Assembly: GCF_009720725.1 (NCBI RefSeq)
Contig: NZ_WNKT01000001.1
Span: forward strand, 1-64,000
Source: Allochromatium palmeri
GTDB lineage: Bacteria; Pseudomonadota; Gammaproteobacteria; Chromatiales; Chromatiaceae
Reading direction: 5' to 3'
DNA: 64,000 nucleotides
A program made the translations under genes and the position numbers. Each line of letters starts with the position of its first letter. Position 1 is the first letter of the stretch. Shown here piece after piece: positions 45,116-54,887 of the stretch. The notes under the pieces were generated by a model. It was not told the DNA's origin. It was given only the letters and a program-made list of their open reading frames with translations, and did not search any database.

Positions 45116-47518
45116 TCAATCCGCCGCTTCAGCGGTCGGTGCGTCCGGTGCCGGCGTCGAATCGACCGGATCAGTTGCCGGTTCGACAGGCTCGGACCGT
45201 TCGGGTGTCTCGGGCTTTTCGGAAACCGGCTCGGCCGCGGCTGACTCAGGCGTCGCATCGGGTGCGGTTTTGATCGTCTCCGCTGATTCAGGCAAGGTCG
45301 CCGCCGAGGTTTCTACCGGCGTCTCGACGGCCTGTTGCGGCATCCAGCGTGCGATCCAGGTGTCCAGATAACCCTCGCGCCAGGCCAGGGCCAGCCCAGC
45401 GATCAGAACGACGAGCACCAGCGCGGTCTTCCAGGGAAAATTCTTTTCGGCGAAAGGATCGCGCAGCGAGCGTACTGCGCCCTTAGGCAGCCTGGCTATG
45501 CTGGTGAGGGTGGCGCCGAATGGAAGGCTGATCCGGGCCTGAGCATTGACCGCCCAGCCGTTGGCATCCAGCAGCGGGGCCAGATTGCGCTGACGCAGCT
45601 TGAGATGCGCCAGCAGCACCGACGGCCCCGAGATGGCCAGCAGCAGACCGAACAGCGCCAGCGGGATCTGCCACCAGCTCAGCGACAGCAGACCGGTCAG
45701 GGCCGCCGCCAGCGCCGTGCCGATGGCGCCGACCGCCAGACCGACAGCGGCGAAGATACCAGCGAATTTGGCGATATCGAAGGGTGCCGGCGTTGCCGGA
45801 GCCGCACTGCTGGAGTGATCCTGGGCGCGGGTCGACAGCCCCGTCACGCCCTGCTCGGCGCTGGCATCGACCGCTTTATCGCGCGCACTGGCGAACTTCT
45901 CGATCTGTTGCGAGATCATCCGCCCGAGACGCTTGTAGGGCGACCAGAAGGCTTGATAGGCGCTGATCGGATGCTCGATGACCTTGATGATGGTTGCGTC
46001 CCAGTCATCACCGTGCCGGTCATAGAAGACACCATTGCGCCCGACCATGAGATTGTCCGAGTCGCCATTGGTGAAGGCCGCCGCGATGGTCAGGGTCTCG
46101 GTCCCGCCGCGCCGTCGGCATTCGCAATAGGCCAGATAGATCTGACTGAGATTGGCCAGCGCGGCATGCTTGGCCGGATCCTCGACGCGCACGCAGAGTT
46201 CGCCCGCCCGCCCGTCCAGATAGAGCGTGCCGGCCTGGAAGATCGCCTTGCGCCCAGGGGTATAGAAGTCGCGCAGTGCAATGAAATTCTGGAGCAGTGG
46301 TTCCAGATGCTGATAGTAGTGCACCAGCCGGTCGACGGACTCGATGGCATCCGACACCCCGGCCAGTTCCAGATCCTGCTCGATCAGGGAGGCGATGGCC
46401 TCCTTGAAGAACGGGCCATCGACCAGCGCCCGGACCCGCGACGCGCCCAGCGGTGCCGCCAGTGCCCCGCGTTGGCGCGCGTGCCAGGCCGAATGGGCGG
46501 CAAAACGCGCGCTCAGATCCAGCCATTGGACCTCGCTCAGGCTGTCGATGTCGCCGAGCAGCGGCACCACCACCTGCACCCGAAACTGTTCCAGCACGCC
46601 GGCCCAGCGCGGATTTAGCAACTGACGCAACGGCAGCGGACGCCCCGGCTCGACCCGCGCTAGCGGAAAGCCGGCCAGATCCTCGGTCTCCAGCGACAGC
46701 GTGAGACTGGCCAGGGCGGCGTAATCGCTCTCGGTCGGATTGAGCCGCTCGGCGGCGCGCTGATCGTAGTCGGCAAGTCGGGCGCGGGTGAAATAGTCGT
46801 CGATCTTGATTTTGACCGACTCGAAGACCTCGGCTGCCGACTCGGTCGCCTCGCCAAGCGGCAGGATGTTGGCTGGATCGGCTTCCGCCTCCGCCCACCA
46901 GTCGAGATACTCGATCGCCTCGGCGAAGAAACGGTCACAGAGCGCCTGATCCAGACCCTCCGCGCCGCCGCGATCCGTCACCGAGCCGACACAGCGGATG
47001 ATGTCAGCGATCGCCGCAGCGACAGACTCGTCGCGCGCCGCGCCCGGCTGCACCACGCCATCGCCGTTGAAGCGGGTGCCGGCGAAGATCTGCGTGGTGT
47101 TCGCCGTCTCCTCTGCCGTGATGACGGTCGACTCAGTGCGCCCCAGGTTGTCGAGGATGCGCCAGGCCGAGGCCATGAGCAGACGCCCTTCGTCGGTGCT
47201 CTCGTCGATGGCATCCAGCGGCAGCCCCGCCTCGTGCTTGAACAGATCGCCCGGATCCTTGAGTCGCCGGCAGGTCCAGCGCACCGCCTCCTGGATCTCG
47301 CCGATCCGGATGCGTCCGTCGCCATTGGTATCGAGCAGGGCCAGGGTGTGCGCGTCGAACTCCAGCCCCTGGGTCGGGCAGCTCAGGGCCGCCCAGAGCT
47401 TGGGATCGAGGTCGGGCAGATGGCGGATGTCCTCGCCTGAATCGATCATGACCTGATCGAAACCGCCGAGCCGACTGAAGCGCCAGCGATGCGCCGGCCG
47501 TTGCGTGTCCGTAGACAT
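45116..47518 (-). CDS. Large EF-hand-containing membrane protein of unknown function
   Basis: 800 residues. A canonical EF-hand loop is at 63-74 (D63, N65, D67, G68, E74; DTNGDGRIRIGE); a degenerate one near 148-160 (RFNGDGVVQPGA) lacks the first Asp and last Glu. The long N-terminal part (~80-560) is helical and soluble; CRRRGGTETLTIAAAF and NGDSDNLMVGRNGVFYDR are distinctive but not recognised. Two membrane helices lie at ~583-605 and ~613-635, a third at ~695-712, and the C-terminus (~725-800) is Pro/Glu/Thr-rich and disordered. Calcium-dependent membrane function is only a guess. It sits between the phosphohexomutase and pabB on the same strand. Confidence 0.75.
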   Translation of the reverse strand: MSTDTQRPAHRWRFSRLGGFDQVMIDSGEDIRHLPDLDPKLWAALSCPTQGLEFDAHTLALLDTNGDGRIRIGEIQEAVRWTCRRLKDPGDLFKHEAGLPLDAIDESTDEGRLLMASAWRILDNLGRTESTVITAEETANTTQIFAGTRFNGDGVVQPGAARDESVAAAIADIIRCVGSVTDRGGAEGLDQALCDRFFAEAIEYLDWWAEAEADPANILPLGEATESAAEVFESVKIKIDDYFTRARLADYDQRAAERLNPTESDYAALASLTLSLETEDLAGFPLARVEPGRPLPLRQLLNPRWAGVLEQFRVQVVVPLLGDIDSLSEVQWLDLSARFAAHSAWHARQRGALAAPLGASRVRALVDGPFFKEAIASLIEQDLELAGVSDAIESVDRLVHYYQHLEPLLQNFIALRDFYTPGRKAIFQAGTLYLDGRAGELCVRVEDPAKHAALANLSQIYLAYCECRRRGGTETLTIAAAFTNGDSDNLMVGRNGVFYDRHGDDWDATIIKVIEHPISAYQAFWSPYKRLGRMISQQIEKFASARDKAVDASAEQGVTGLSTRAQDHSSSAAPATPAPFDIAKFAGIFAAVGLAVGAIGTALAAALTGLLSLSWWQIPLALFGLLLAISGPSVLLAHLKLRQRNLAPLLDANGWAVNAQARISLPFGATLTSIARLPKGAVRSLRDPFAEKNFPWKTALVLVVLIAGLALAWREGYLDTWIARWMPQQAVETPVETSAATLPESAETIKTAPDATPESAAAEPVSEKPETPERSEPVEPATDPVDSTPAPDAPTAEAAD

Positions 47519-47583
47519 GATCGCGTGTCCCCCTGGTGGATGATGGCCTCGTTTTGAGATAGCCGCTGTAATTGGATCGAGGC

Positions 47584-49038
47584 TCAGGCCGGATTGTCGG
47601 TCGATTGCAGCAGATCGAGCAAGGGGGCGGCCTTGTCGTAGGTCTCGCGATACTCGGATTCAGGGTCGGAGTCGGCCACGATGCCGCCGCCGGCCCAGAA
47701 GCGCACGACGCCCTCTGAGTGAATCAGGGTGCGGATGGCGATGTTGGTGTCCATGGCGCCGTCGAAGCCCAGATAACCGATGGCGCCGCAGTAGACACCG
47801 CGCCGGTGCGGTTCGAGTTCCTCGATGATCTCCATGGCGCGACGTTTGGGTGCGCCCGTGATCGAACCGCCGGGGAAGGCCGCGCGCAGCAGATCGAGCG
47901 CCGTGCGGCCGTCGGCCAGCCGCCCTGTGACCGTACTGACCAGATGATGCACACGGGCGAAGGTCTCGATCTCGAACAGGGCCGGCACCTGGATGCTCCC
48001 AGTCGCGCACACCCGGCCCAGATCGTTCCGCAGCAGATCGACGATCATGAGATTCTCGGCGCGATCCTTGGTACTCAGACGCAGTGATTCGACCAGACGT
48101 GCCTCCTCGGCCGGATCCGGCGAACGCGGGCGGGTACCCTTGATGGGACGGGTTTCAACCACTCCGTCGCGGACAGACAGGAAACGCTCGGGTGAGGAGG
48201 ACAGAATATGGGCCTCCGGCAGGCGCAGATAGGCGCCGAAGGGCGCGGCATTGAGTGCACGCAGACGTTGGTAGGCGGTCCAGGGATCGCCCCCGGCCGG
48301 GGCGGCGAAGCGCTGGGCGAGATTGACCTGATAGCTGTCGCCCGCGAACAGATAATCCTGGATGCGTGCGACCGCGTCGAGATAACGCGCGCGCGTCAGA
48401 TTGGAGGCAACCGGACCCAGCGTCCTGAACGATTCGCGCGCCGTGCGCTTCACGGGTGCCGACAGCCGCGCCGCCCAGGCGTCGAGTCGCGCCGCATCCC
48501 AGCCGACCAGATGCGCGCGCCGTTCAGCGTGATCCAGGATCAAGGCCCAGTCATAGATCCCGATGGCCAGTTCGGGGAGCTGCTCGGCGTCGTGCGCCAG
48601 ACTCGGCAGCGGCATGAAACGCCGCGCCAGATCATAGCCGAAATAACCGATGGCCCCGCCCACGAAGGGCAGTCCAGGGACGCTCGCCCGAGGCGGTCCC
48701 AGACCCGCCGCCAGCAGATCGAGCGGATCGGCGCATGAGCGAAACACAGGCCCAGTGGTGCGCCACTCGCTGTCGATGCCGCGCGTGACCAGTGTCGCGA
48801 CCGGATCGGCCGTGAGAATATCGAAGCGCCCCTGCTCGCTGAATGGACGACCGCTGTCGAGCCAGACCGGCCAGGGCCAGGCGAGCAGCCGCTCCATCCA
48901 CAGGGTTGCCTCGGGACGATAGTCGAAATCGTAAATCAGCGGTGTCTTCAAGCGGGCGGATACCGTGAGGGCCGGTCGCGGACTGGCGTCGACCCGCGCC
49001 GGACAAGGCTTGTCGGCTCGGGACATCCATCGTAGCAT
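47584..49038 (-). CDS. pabB: Aminodeoxychorismate synthase component I
   Basis: 484 residues from the ATG at 49038; a frame open a further 39 codons upstream runs into the divergent gene's start and is rejected. It is a chorismate-utilising enzyme with the signatures [69 protein letters not shown] and [12 protein letters not shown]. The PIKGT Lys is typical of PabB rather than TrpE. It makes 4-amino-4-deoxychorismate for folate with PabA. Confidence 0.92.
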   Translation of the reverse strand: MLRWMSRADKPCPARVDASPRPALTVSARLKTPLIYDFDYRPEATLWMERLLAWPWPVWLDSGRPFSEQGRFDILTADPVATLVTRGIDSEWRTTGPVFRSCADPLDLLAAGLGPPRASVPGLPFVGGAIGYFGYDLARRFMPLPSLAHDAEQLPELAIGIYDWALILDHAERRAHLVGWDAARLDAWAARLSAPVKRTARESFRTLGPVASNLTRARYLDAVARIQDYLFAGDSYQVNLAQRFAAPAGGDPWTAYQRLRALNAAPFGAYLRLPEAHILSSSPERFLSVRDGVVETRPIKGTRPRSPDPAEEARLVESLRLSTKDRAENLMIVDLLRNDLGRVCATGSIQVPALFEIETFARVHHLVSTVTGRLADGRTALDLLRAAFPGGSITGAPKRRAMEIIEELEPHRRGVYCGAIGYLGFDGAMDTNIAIRTLIHSEGVVRFWAGGGIVADSDPESEYRETYDKAAPLLDLLQSTDNPA

Positions 49039-49134
49039 GATCGACCCTTGGTCTCGGCCCGCCGAGCGGCCTGGTCTGGTGCAGACAGGCGCCTCGATTC
49101 CGTCCAAGACCCTTCTCGCACAGGACTTGACTCC

Positions 49135-50583
49135 ATGACGCACTCGCCCCTGCAATCGAGGATCTCATGGCTGCTCTGGTCGCTCGCGGGTCTGACCTTG
49201 ATCGCTCCGGTACTCGTCTGGCTCGCTCCCGCGCTCGTCCCCTGGACGGCCCTGCTCGCGCTACCGAGCTTCGGACTCGCCATCTGGGGTCAGCGTTCGC
49301 TGCGACGCAGTCTCTCTCCCCTGCCGCGCCTGACCCAGGTGATCGAGCAGGCCGGTCGCGGCCAGTTCGTACAACGTATCACCCATCTTGAGTGCGAGGA
49401 CGAAATCGCCCGGCTCTGCTGGGGCGTCAACGACCTCCTGGATCGTCTGGAGGTTTACTTCCAGGCACCGACCGGCCAGAACGCGACGGGTCTCGAAACG
49501 CTGCGCCAACAGCTCGACCAGGACTGGTCGGGCGACTTCGGGCAGGCACTGGAACAGTGCCGGCGACTGCGCACCGAATGCGCCGAGCAGCAACGCACGC
49601 ATGGACGCTACCGACTGCTCGAACGTATTCAAATGCTCAACAGCACCAACCTCCTGCCCAACCTCGCCTCCGGCCGGCAGGATCTGGTCAGCGTCAACCA
49701 GGAGATGCAGGCGGTGCTGGATCTGGCCACGACCACCGCCCACGAAGCCGAAGATGGTCAGGCCACCGTCGGTCAGGTCGTTGCCTATCTGCACGCCATC
49801 GCCGAGCGCATCAATCATGTCGCTGATGCCGTGGCACGACTCAACGCGCAAAGCCAGCAGGTCACGGCCGCCGTGCAGCTGATCACGGCGATTGCCAACC
49901 AGACTAATCTGCTGGCGCTCAACGCCGCGATCGAGGCCGCGCGCGCCGGCGAAGCCGGACGCGGCTTTGCGGTCGTGGCCGACGAGGTGCGCAAGCTCGC
50001 CGAGAGCAGCCGACGCGCCTCTGAGTCCATCGGTCAGGTCATGGGTGAGCTCCGCGGCGAGAGCGAGCGTATGCTGGAGGACTCAGACACCATGCGTGAG
50101 ATGGCCGGTCAATCGAGCGCGGTCATCGGCGAGATGGAAGAACGCTTCGCCCAGTTCGCGCAGTCGGCGCGCGAGACCCGGACACACGCGATGAGCGCCC
50201 GTGACAAGGGCTTCGGTACGCTCGTGAAAGTCGATCACATGATCTACAAACAGCGCGCCTACATGGCAATTGTCACCGATGGACGCGAGAGCGAGCATGT
50301 CGAGGCAGTCCGTGTCGATCACCATGGGTGTCGTCTGGGGCGCTGGTACGACACGAACGGACGCGACCACTTCGGCGAGACCCGCGCCTATGCCAGCCTG
50401 GAAGCCCCGCATGCGCGCGTGCATGAGAACGTGCATCGGCTGCTACCGCTGTTGGGCAGCGGCTGGGAAGCGCAGCCCGAACTCCAGGATGCCATCCTTC
50501 AGGCCATGCGCGCCAGTGAGGAGGCGAGCCTCCAGGTCATGCGCGAGGTCGATCGCATGCTGGTCGAGAAGCACGGCACTTGA
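49135..50583 (+). CDS. Methyl-accepting chemotaxis protein with CZB domain
   Basis: 482 residues from the ATG at 49135 (AGGA upstream). Two close membrane helices (about 12-30 and 33-52) leave almost no periplasmic loop, so there is no external sensor domain. The signalling hairpin tip is [20 protein letters not shown] followed by [11 protein letters not shown]. The C-terminal CZB zinc-binding domain (~375-440) has the ligand pattern [16 protein letters not shown] and [12 protein letters not shown] receptors sense zinc or hypochlorous acid, so an intracellular redox or metal input is likely. No che genes are adjacent. Confidence 0.88.
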   Translation: MTHSPLQSRISWLLWSLAGLTLIAPVLVWLAPALVPWTALLALPSFGLAIWGQRSLRRSLSPLPRLTQVIEQAGRGQFVQRITHLECEDEIARLCWGVNDLLDRLEVYFQAPTGQNATGLETLRQQLDQDWSGDFGQALEQCRRLRTECAEQQRTHGRYRLLERIQMLNSTNLLPNLASGRQDLVSVNQEMQAVLDLATTTAHEAEDGQATVGQVVAYLHAIAERINHVADAVARLNAQSQQVTAAVQLITAIANQTNLLALNAAIEAARAGEAGRGFAVVADEVRKLAESSRRASESIGQVMGELRGESERMLEDSDTMREMAGQSSAVIGEMEERFAQFAQSARETRTHAMSARDKGFGTLVKVDHMIYKQRAYMAIVTDGRESEHVEAVRVDHHGCRLGRWYDTNGRDHFGETRAYASLEAPHARVHENVHRLLPLLGSGWEAQPELQDAILQAMRASEEASLQVMREVDRMLVEKHGT

Positions 50584-50599
50584 GGATTCCCGATCCTCA
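50581..50599. repeat. Perfect hairpin joining two convergent stop codons
   Basis: TGAGGAT (50581-50587), loop TCCCG and ATCCTCA (50593-50599). The outer ends of the stem are the TGA stop of the chemoreceptor gene and, on the other strand, the TGA stop of the ArsR gene. There is no U-tract on either side, so termination strength is uncertain. Confidence 0.6.
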
Positions 50600-50935
50600 G
50601 CGAGGCGCACGATCGTCGAGGTTGGCCGGACAGAGCACTTCGCGCATGATGCCGATGAGGTCGAGCAGCTGGGTGTTGCGGATGCGGTAATAGATCCGGT
50701 TGGCCTCCTTGCGCGCGACCACGATGTTCTTGTTCCTGAGCTGTTCGAGATGCTGCGAGATGTTGCTCTGCGAGGTGCCGGTGCGCTCGACGATCTCGCC
50801 GACCGACAGCTCGCTCTTACCGAGCGAACAGAGGATCTTCCAGCGTAATGGATGGGCCATCGCCTTGAGGGCGTTGGCGGTCAATGTGGTGTCTTCGTCC
50901 TCTTCGGGAAATTCAGGGGTGCTCGACTCGTTCAT
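50597..50935 (-). CDS. ArsR-family regulator with SqrR/BigR-like cysteine pair (second paralogue)
   Basis: 112 residues from the ATG at 50935 (CGAGG upstream; an ATG at 50944 is also possible). It is closely related to the regulator at 8306: LKAMAHPLRWKILCSLG, recognition helix TSQSNISQHLEQLRNKN and ARKEANRIYYRI. Cys36 and Cys102 are 66 residues apart, the SqrR/BigR dithiol spacing. It is the last gene of a minus-strand run bcp, kinase, REC-PAS, arsR, with a 75-base gap after the response regulator gene. I infer persulfide or peroxide-linked thiol sensing. Confidence 0.82.
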   Translation of the reverse strand: MNESSTPEFPEEDEDTTLTANALKAMAHPLRWKILCSLGKSELSVGEIVERTGTSQSNISQHLEQLRNKNIVVARKEANRIYYRIRNTQLLDLIGIMREVLCPANLDDRAPR

Positions 50936-51010
50936 CCTCGACATCCTCGTTGAAAACCGCGTCCACTGCGCATTGATGGTTTCGGCGCGACGGGGTTTCG
51001 GCAAATGACT

Positions 51011-51853
51011 TCAATCCGACTCGATCCGGGCATAACCGGTCATGTCCTTGGCAATACAGATGATATCGCTGATCCGGCCCTCGGTGTCTTTAACGGCGGT
51101 ACGCGAAAACAGGATCGGCACCCGCCGCCCGTCGCGGGCGATGAAACGCGCCTCGATCCGGCTGAGTGCCCCGGTACGGATCAGTGCTTCCAGCCAGGTG
51201 CCCATGAAGGCACCGGCCTGCTCGTCACCCTCTTCTTCGAAGACATCCCCGATCGACATGCCGAGCAGATCCTCGTCGCTGTAGCCCAGCAGGTGTCGCG
51301 CGGCGGGATTGGTCAACTTGATCCGCCCGTCCGGTTCCAGCACCAGCAGCGCCTCGCCCATGTGGGTGAGGATGTTCTCCAGATATTGACGCGCCTCGGC
51401 CAGTTCGCGCGTGCGCTCGGCGACCTTGAGCTCCAGGGTGCGGTTGAGTTCACGCTCCTTCTCGATCAGCCGGAAATAGGTGCTGATCTTGTTGATGAGC
51501 TGAGTGTCCTCGATCGGCTTGAGCAGATAATCCGCCGCGCCGACCGCAAACCCCCGCCGCTGGAATTCCTCGGACTTGAAGGCGGCGGTCAGAAAGATGA
51601 TCGGAATGTCACGGGTACGCTTGCGCAGTTTCAGCAGCGAAGCGGTCTGGAAACCGTCCATCTCGGGCATCTGCACATCGAGGATGATCAGATCGATGTT
51701 GGGGTGCGCATGGGTCAGATTGATCGCGTCCTGACCCGAACTGGCCTCCAGGATACTGACATCCAGATGGCGCTCGATGAGCGTGCGCAGCGTGAAGAGG
51801 TTGTGAGCGTGATCGTCGACGATCAGAAGTTTGAAGTCGGCGTAGCGCGTCAT
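51011..51853 (-). CDS. Response regulator with PAS domain and no output domain
   Basis: 280 residues: receiver domain (1-125; acidic pair in LLIVDDH, phospho-Asp in LIILDVQMPEMDG, Lys in YLLKPIED), coiled coil (about 128-155) and PAS domain (158-275; ALLVLEPDGRIKLTNPAARH). There is no DNA-binding, GGDEF or kinase domain, so it probably acts by protein-protein contact, as a phosphate sink or as an adaptor. Its start overlaps the stop of the kinase gene by four bases, which makes the kinase its likely partner. Confidence 0.88.
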   Translation of the reverse strand: MTRYADFKLLIVDDHAHNLFTLRTLIERHLDVSILEASSGQDAINLTHAHPNIDLIILDVQMPEMDGFQTASLLKLRKRTRDIPIIFLTAAFKSEEFQRRGFAVGAADYLLKPIEDTQLINKISTYFRLIEKERELNRTLELKVAERTRELAEARQYLENILTHMGEALLVLEPDGRIKLTNPAARHLLGYSDEDLLGMSIGDVFEEEGDEQAGAFMGTWLEALIRTGALSRIEARFIARDGRRVPILFSRTAVKDTEGRISDIICIAKDMTGYARIESD

Positions 51854-54288
51854 GTCCGCTCCGTTGCGTGACGACTGGCGGACGTCTGGCCAGGCGCCTC
51901 GCCCGTCCGGTCAGGGGTCTCGGACACGGCTCGGCCCATGACCTGAACCAGGAGCGCGGTCAGCGCGTCCGGGTCGACCGGCTTGGCGAGCAGCGCGACA
52001 GCGCCGACACCCAGACAGGTCTGCAAGCCAGGGTCCATGTCCGCAGACCCCAGGATCGCCACCGCTGGATGTGGCTCCTGAGTCTCGGCCAGAAGGGTTC
52101 GGATCGTATCACAGGTCATTTCGGTCGACACCTGAGCGGCCAGCAGCAACAGGGCACAGCCCTCGCCCTCCTCGCGCAGGGTCTCCAGCGCCTCGTCGAG
52201 ATCCGCGGCGGTCTGGACCCGCAGACAGCGGCGCGACAGATCCGATGTGAGCCGAACCAGCGTCTTGACATCGCGCTCGATGACGAGCACCCAGGGCGCA
52301 CCTGGATCGGACGCGGATTCAGCGGTCACATCCAGGCTCGATGGCGCTTCGTCGACATCGTCGAGCGGCTCGGAGGCCCGCGTCGACATCGGCTCGGGCG
52401 CGCGCTCCAGCGCCGCGCCTTCAGGTGACAGCGGCAACAGCAGCGAGAAACGCGAACCGACTCCAGGCGTGCTCTCCACCTCGATCACTCCGCCAAGCAG
52501 GGTCGCCAGTTCGCGGCTGATGGCCAGTCCCAGTCCGGTGCCGCCATAGCGGCGCCGCGTCGAGCCATCGGCCTGCTGGAAGGCTTCGAAGATGATCTCC
52601 TGCTTGTCGCGTGCGATCCCGATGCCGGTGTCGATCACGCTCAGCACCAGCGGGCGGTCCGACTCGGTGCGGGTGCCGACCTCGAGTCGGACCTCGCCGC
52701 GCTCAGTGAACTTGATGGCATTGGCGAGAAAGTTCTTGAGGATCTGGCGCAGCTTGTCGCGATCGGTCTGGAGCTGTTCGGGCGTGCCGAGTTCCAGTCG
52801 CAGACTCAGCTCGACCGGCTTGTCGACGAGCTGCGGGCTGAAGAGCTCGATCAGATCTTCGAGCATGGGCCGCAATTCCACCGAATCGAGACTCAGACCC
52901 AGCCGCCCGGCCTCGATCCGCGAGATGTCGAGGATGTTGTCGATCATGGCACGCAGATCGCGCCCGGCCTCATTGATGACCTGCGCCTGACGGCGCTGGG
53001 CCGGGTTCAGTCCGCTGCTCTCGGCGCCGAGCATCTTCGACAGCAGCAAGATCGAGTTCAGGGGGGTGCGCAGCTCATGGCTGACATTGGCCAGGAACTG
53101 CGACTTGTAGCGATTGGACTGCTCCAGCTCGCGCGTATGGGCGCGCGCGGCGCGCAGATGCTCGGCCTGGGTCTCGGCGAGCGCGGTCAGTTGCTCGCCG
53201 AGTTCGCGTAGCTCGCGGGGTCCGGCCCAACTGAAACGCAGCGGCTGACCATCGTGCAGGATGCGCCGGATACCCCCGAGCAGCTCGTGACCGAAGTGTT
53301 CGACGCGCGCCGCGATCCAGCGCGCCAGTACCATGACCACCAGCACCAGCACGGCGATGATGGTCAACACGCGCACGATCAGCTCGTTGCGAAACGCATC
53401 CAGCGGCGAGGGATCGACGACGCGCCCGACCCAGAGCGGAAATCCATCCTCGGTCAGAAACATCGGCAGCCACAGCATCTGGCGCCCCTGACCGCCCTTC
53501 CAGAGCGCCAGCTTGCCCTCAGCGAAGATCGCCGCCAGTCCCGGAAAGGTCTCGAAGGCTTCGGGCTGGCCACTGGCCGGCTGACCGGGACGCAGATAGC
53601 TGCCGTCATGATTGACCCAGAGTGTGTCGCGATAGGTCTGGGCCAGTCCGCCGACATCGATGGTCAGCACCACCACGCCCGGCTCAGGATCAGCGCCGTC
53701 ATTGCCGATCTGACTGACGAGGTTGAGCGTCATGAGCTGGCGCGGGTCATCGACTCCGGCCTGCGCATCGACCCGGATGCGGCTGACCATGACCGCACCG
53801 GGCGGGCTTTCCAGACCCGCCGCCAGGAACTGACGATTCGGGATCTGAGGTGGCTGGGCGGTTGGGTGCCATTCCTGCGTGCGGGCATCGCGCACCAGCC
53901 AGAAGCGTTCCTGCGCCTCGGCATCGACGAACAGGATCTGGATCACGTCGCGCTGATCGGCCAGGATCTGGTTGATCCAGGCGGTATAGCGCGCCCGCGC
54001 CAGGTCGATCTGATCCGAGTCGCCGCGCACCCCCAGGATCAGCCCCGGCTCGGGGAGCTTGGCCAGAAAGCGGATCATCTCGTGACGGCTGGCCAGATGC
54101 TGATCGAGATCGCGGAAGTCGGCGCGCAGATTCTGCAAGTAGGCGCGCTGATAGAAGAGCGCGGTGCGATCGAGCACCAGCGGCAGGTTGATGAGCGCGG
54201 CCAGGATCAGCGGCATCAGGCCGAAGATCAGTAGAAACAGCAGAATATAGGCGCGTAGCTTGACGCCTGGCGCGCGGCTCGGGGACAT
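51850..54288 (-). CDS. Hybrid-type sensor kinase with degenerate receiver
   Basis: 812 residues: membrane helix (~12-36), a periplasmic Cache-like sensor (~40-300; RYTAWINQILADQRDVIQ, ARTQEWHPTAQPPQIPNRQF), second helix (~305-325), HisKA with phospho-His in FLANVSHELRTPLNS (~405), ATPase domain (DTGIGIARDKQEIIFEAF; RRYGGTGLGLAI) and a C-terminal receiver-like domain (~680-800). That receiver keeps the conserved Lys (ALLAKPVDPDAL) but Ala replaces the phospho-acceptor Asp (CALLLLAAQV), so it should not be phosphorylated there. It starts 6 bases after bcp and overlaps the REC-PAS gene. Confidence 0.88.
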   Translation of the reverse strand: MSPSRAPGVKLRAYILLFLLIFGLMPLILAALINLPLVLDRTALFYQRAYLQNLRADFRDLDQHLASRHEMIRFLAKLPEPGLILGVRGDSDQIDLARARYTAWINQILADQRDVIQILFVDAEAQERFWLVRDARTQEWHPTAQPPQIPNRQFLAAGLESPPGAVMVSRIRVDAQAGVDDPRQLMTLNLVSQIGNDGADPEPGVVVLTIDVGGLAQTYRDTLWVNHDGSYLRPGQPASGQPEAFETFPGLAAIFAEGKLALWKGGQGRQMLWLPMFLTEDGFPLWVGRVVDPSPLDAFRNELIVRVLTIIAVLVLVVMVLARWIAARVEHFGHELLGGIRRILHDGQPLRFSWAGPRELRELGEQLTALAETQAEHLRAARAHTRELEQSNRYKSQFLANVSHELRTPLNSILLLSKMLGAESSGLNPAQRRQAQVINEAGRDLRAMIDNILDISRIEAGRLGLSLDSVELRPMLEDLIELFSPQLVDKPVELSLRLELGTPEQLQTDRDKLRQILKNFLANAIKFTERGEVRLEVGTRTESDRPLVLSVIDTGIGIARDKQEIIFEAFQQADGSTRRRYGGTGLGLAISRELATLLGGVIEVESTPGVGSRFSLLLPLSPEGAALERAPEPMSTRASEPLDDVDEAPSSLDVTAESASDPGAPWVLVIERDVKTLVRLTSDLSRRCLRVQTAADLDEALETLREEGEGCALLLLAAQVSTEMTCDTIRTLLAETQEPHPAVAILGSADMDPGLQTCLGVGAVALLAKPVDPDALTALLVQVMGRAVSETPDRTGEAPGQTSASRHATERT

Positions 54289-54294
54289 CCGGGA

Positions 54295-54759
54295 TCAGAG
54301 CGCGCGCACCAGGTCGAGCACCTGGGCGGCGTGGCCCTTGGGTTTGACGTCATAGAGCACATGCCGGACGACGCCTGATTTGTCGATGATGAAGGTTGAA
54401 CGCAGGATGCCGAGCCGTTTCTCGCCGTGCGCTTCCTTCTCGCGCCAGACGCCATAGGCTTCGCACACCTCGCCGTCGCTGTCGGAGAGCAGATGGATGG
54501 CGAGTCCGTACTTGTCGCGGAAGGCGCCGTGACTGGTGCAGCTGTCGCGGCTGATGCCGAGGATCTCGGTCTCGGCGGCCTCGAACTCGGCTTGCAGATC
54601 CGTGAATTCGAGTGCCTCCAGGGTGCAACCGGGCGTGTCGTCCTTGGGATAGAAATAAATGACGCCGTGACGTCGCCCTCTGAGCGATTCTAGACTCACC
54701 GGCTCCATGTCGGCGTTGGGCAGGGCGAAATCGGGGGCGCGATCGCCGGTTTGCAGCAT
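54295..54759 (-). CDS. bcp: Peroxiredoxin (Bcp/PrxQ type)
   Basis: 154 residues from the ATG at 54759, chosen for GGAG 8 bases upstream and family length; the frame is open much further. The peroxidatic Cys45 is in FYPKDDTPGCTLEALEF. The resolving Cys five residues later, found in E. coli Bcp, is Leu here; Cys74 (SRDSCTSHGAF) is a candidate alternative, as some PrxQ proteins use a distant resolving Cys. It removes organic or hydrogen peroxides in the cytoplasm. First gene of the bcp-kinase-REC/PAS-arsR run. Confidence 0.9.
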   Translation of the reverse strand: MLQTGDRAPDFALPNADMEPVSLESLRGRRHGVIYFYPKDDTPGCTLEALEFTDLQAEFEAAETEILGISRDSCTSHGAFRDKYGLAIHLLSDSDGEVCEAYGVWREKEAHGEKRLGILRSTFIIDKSGVVRHVLYDVKPKGHAAQVLDLVRAL

Positions 54760-54887
54760 GGGTGAGTGCTCCATCGACAGGTTGAACGATGCGCCGAATG
54801 TAGGCATGCCGGTCCGGGTCGTCAACTCTTGTGACGGCTCGGGTGCCGGCGGTCCGCATCGAACGCGGACGGCCATATAAATTAGTG

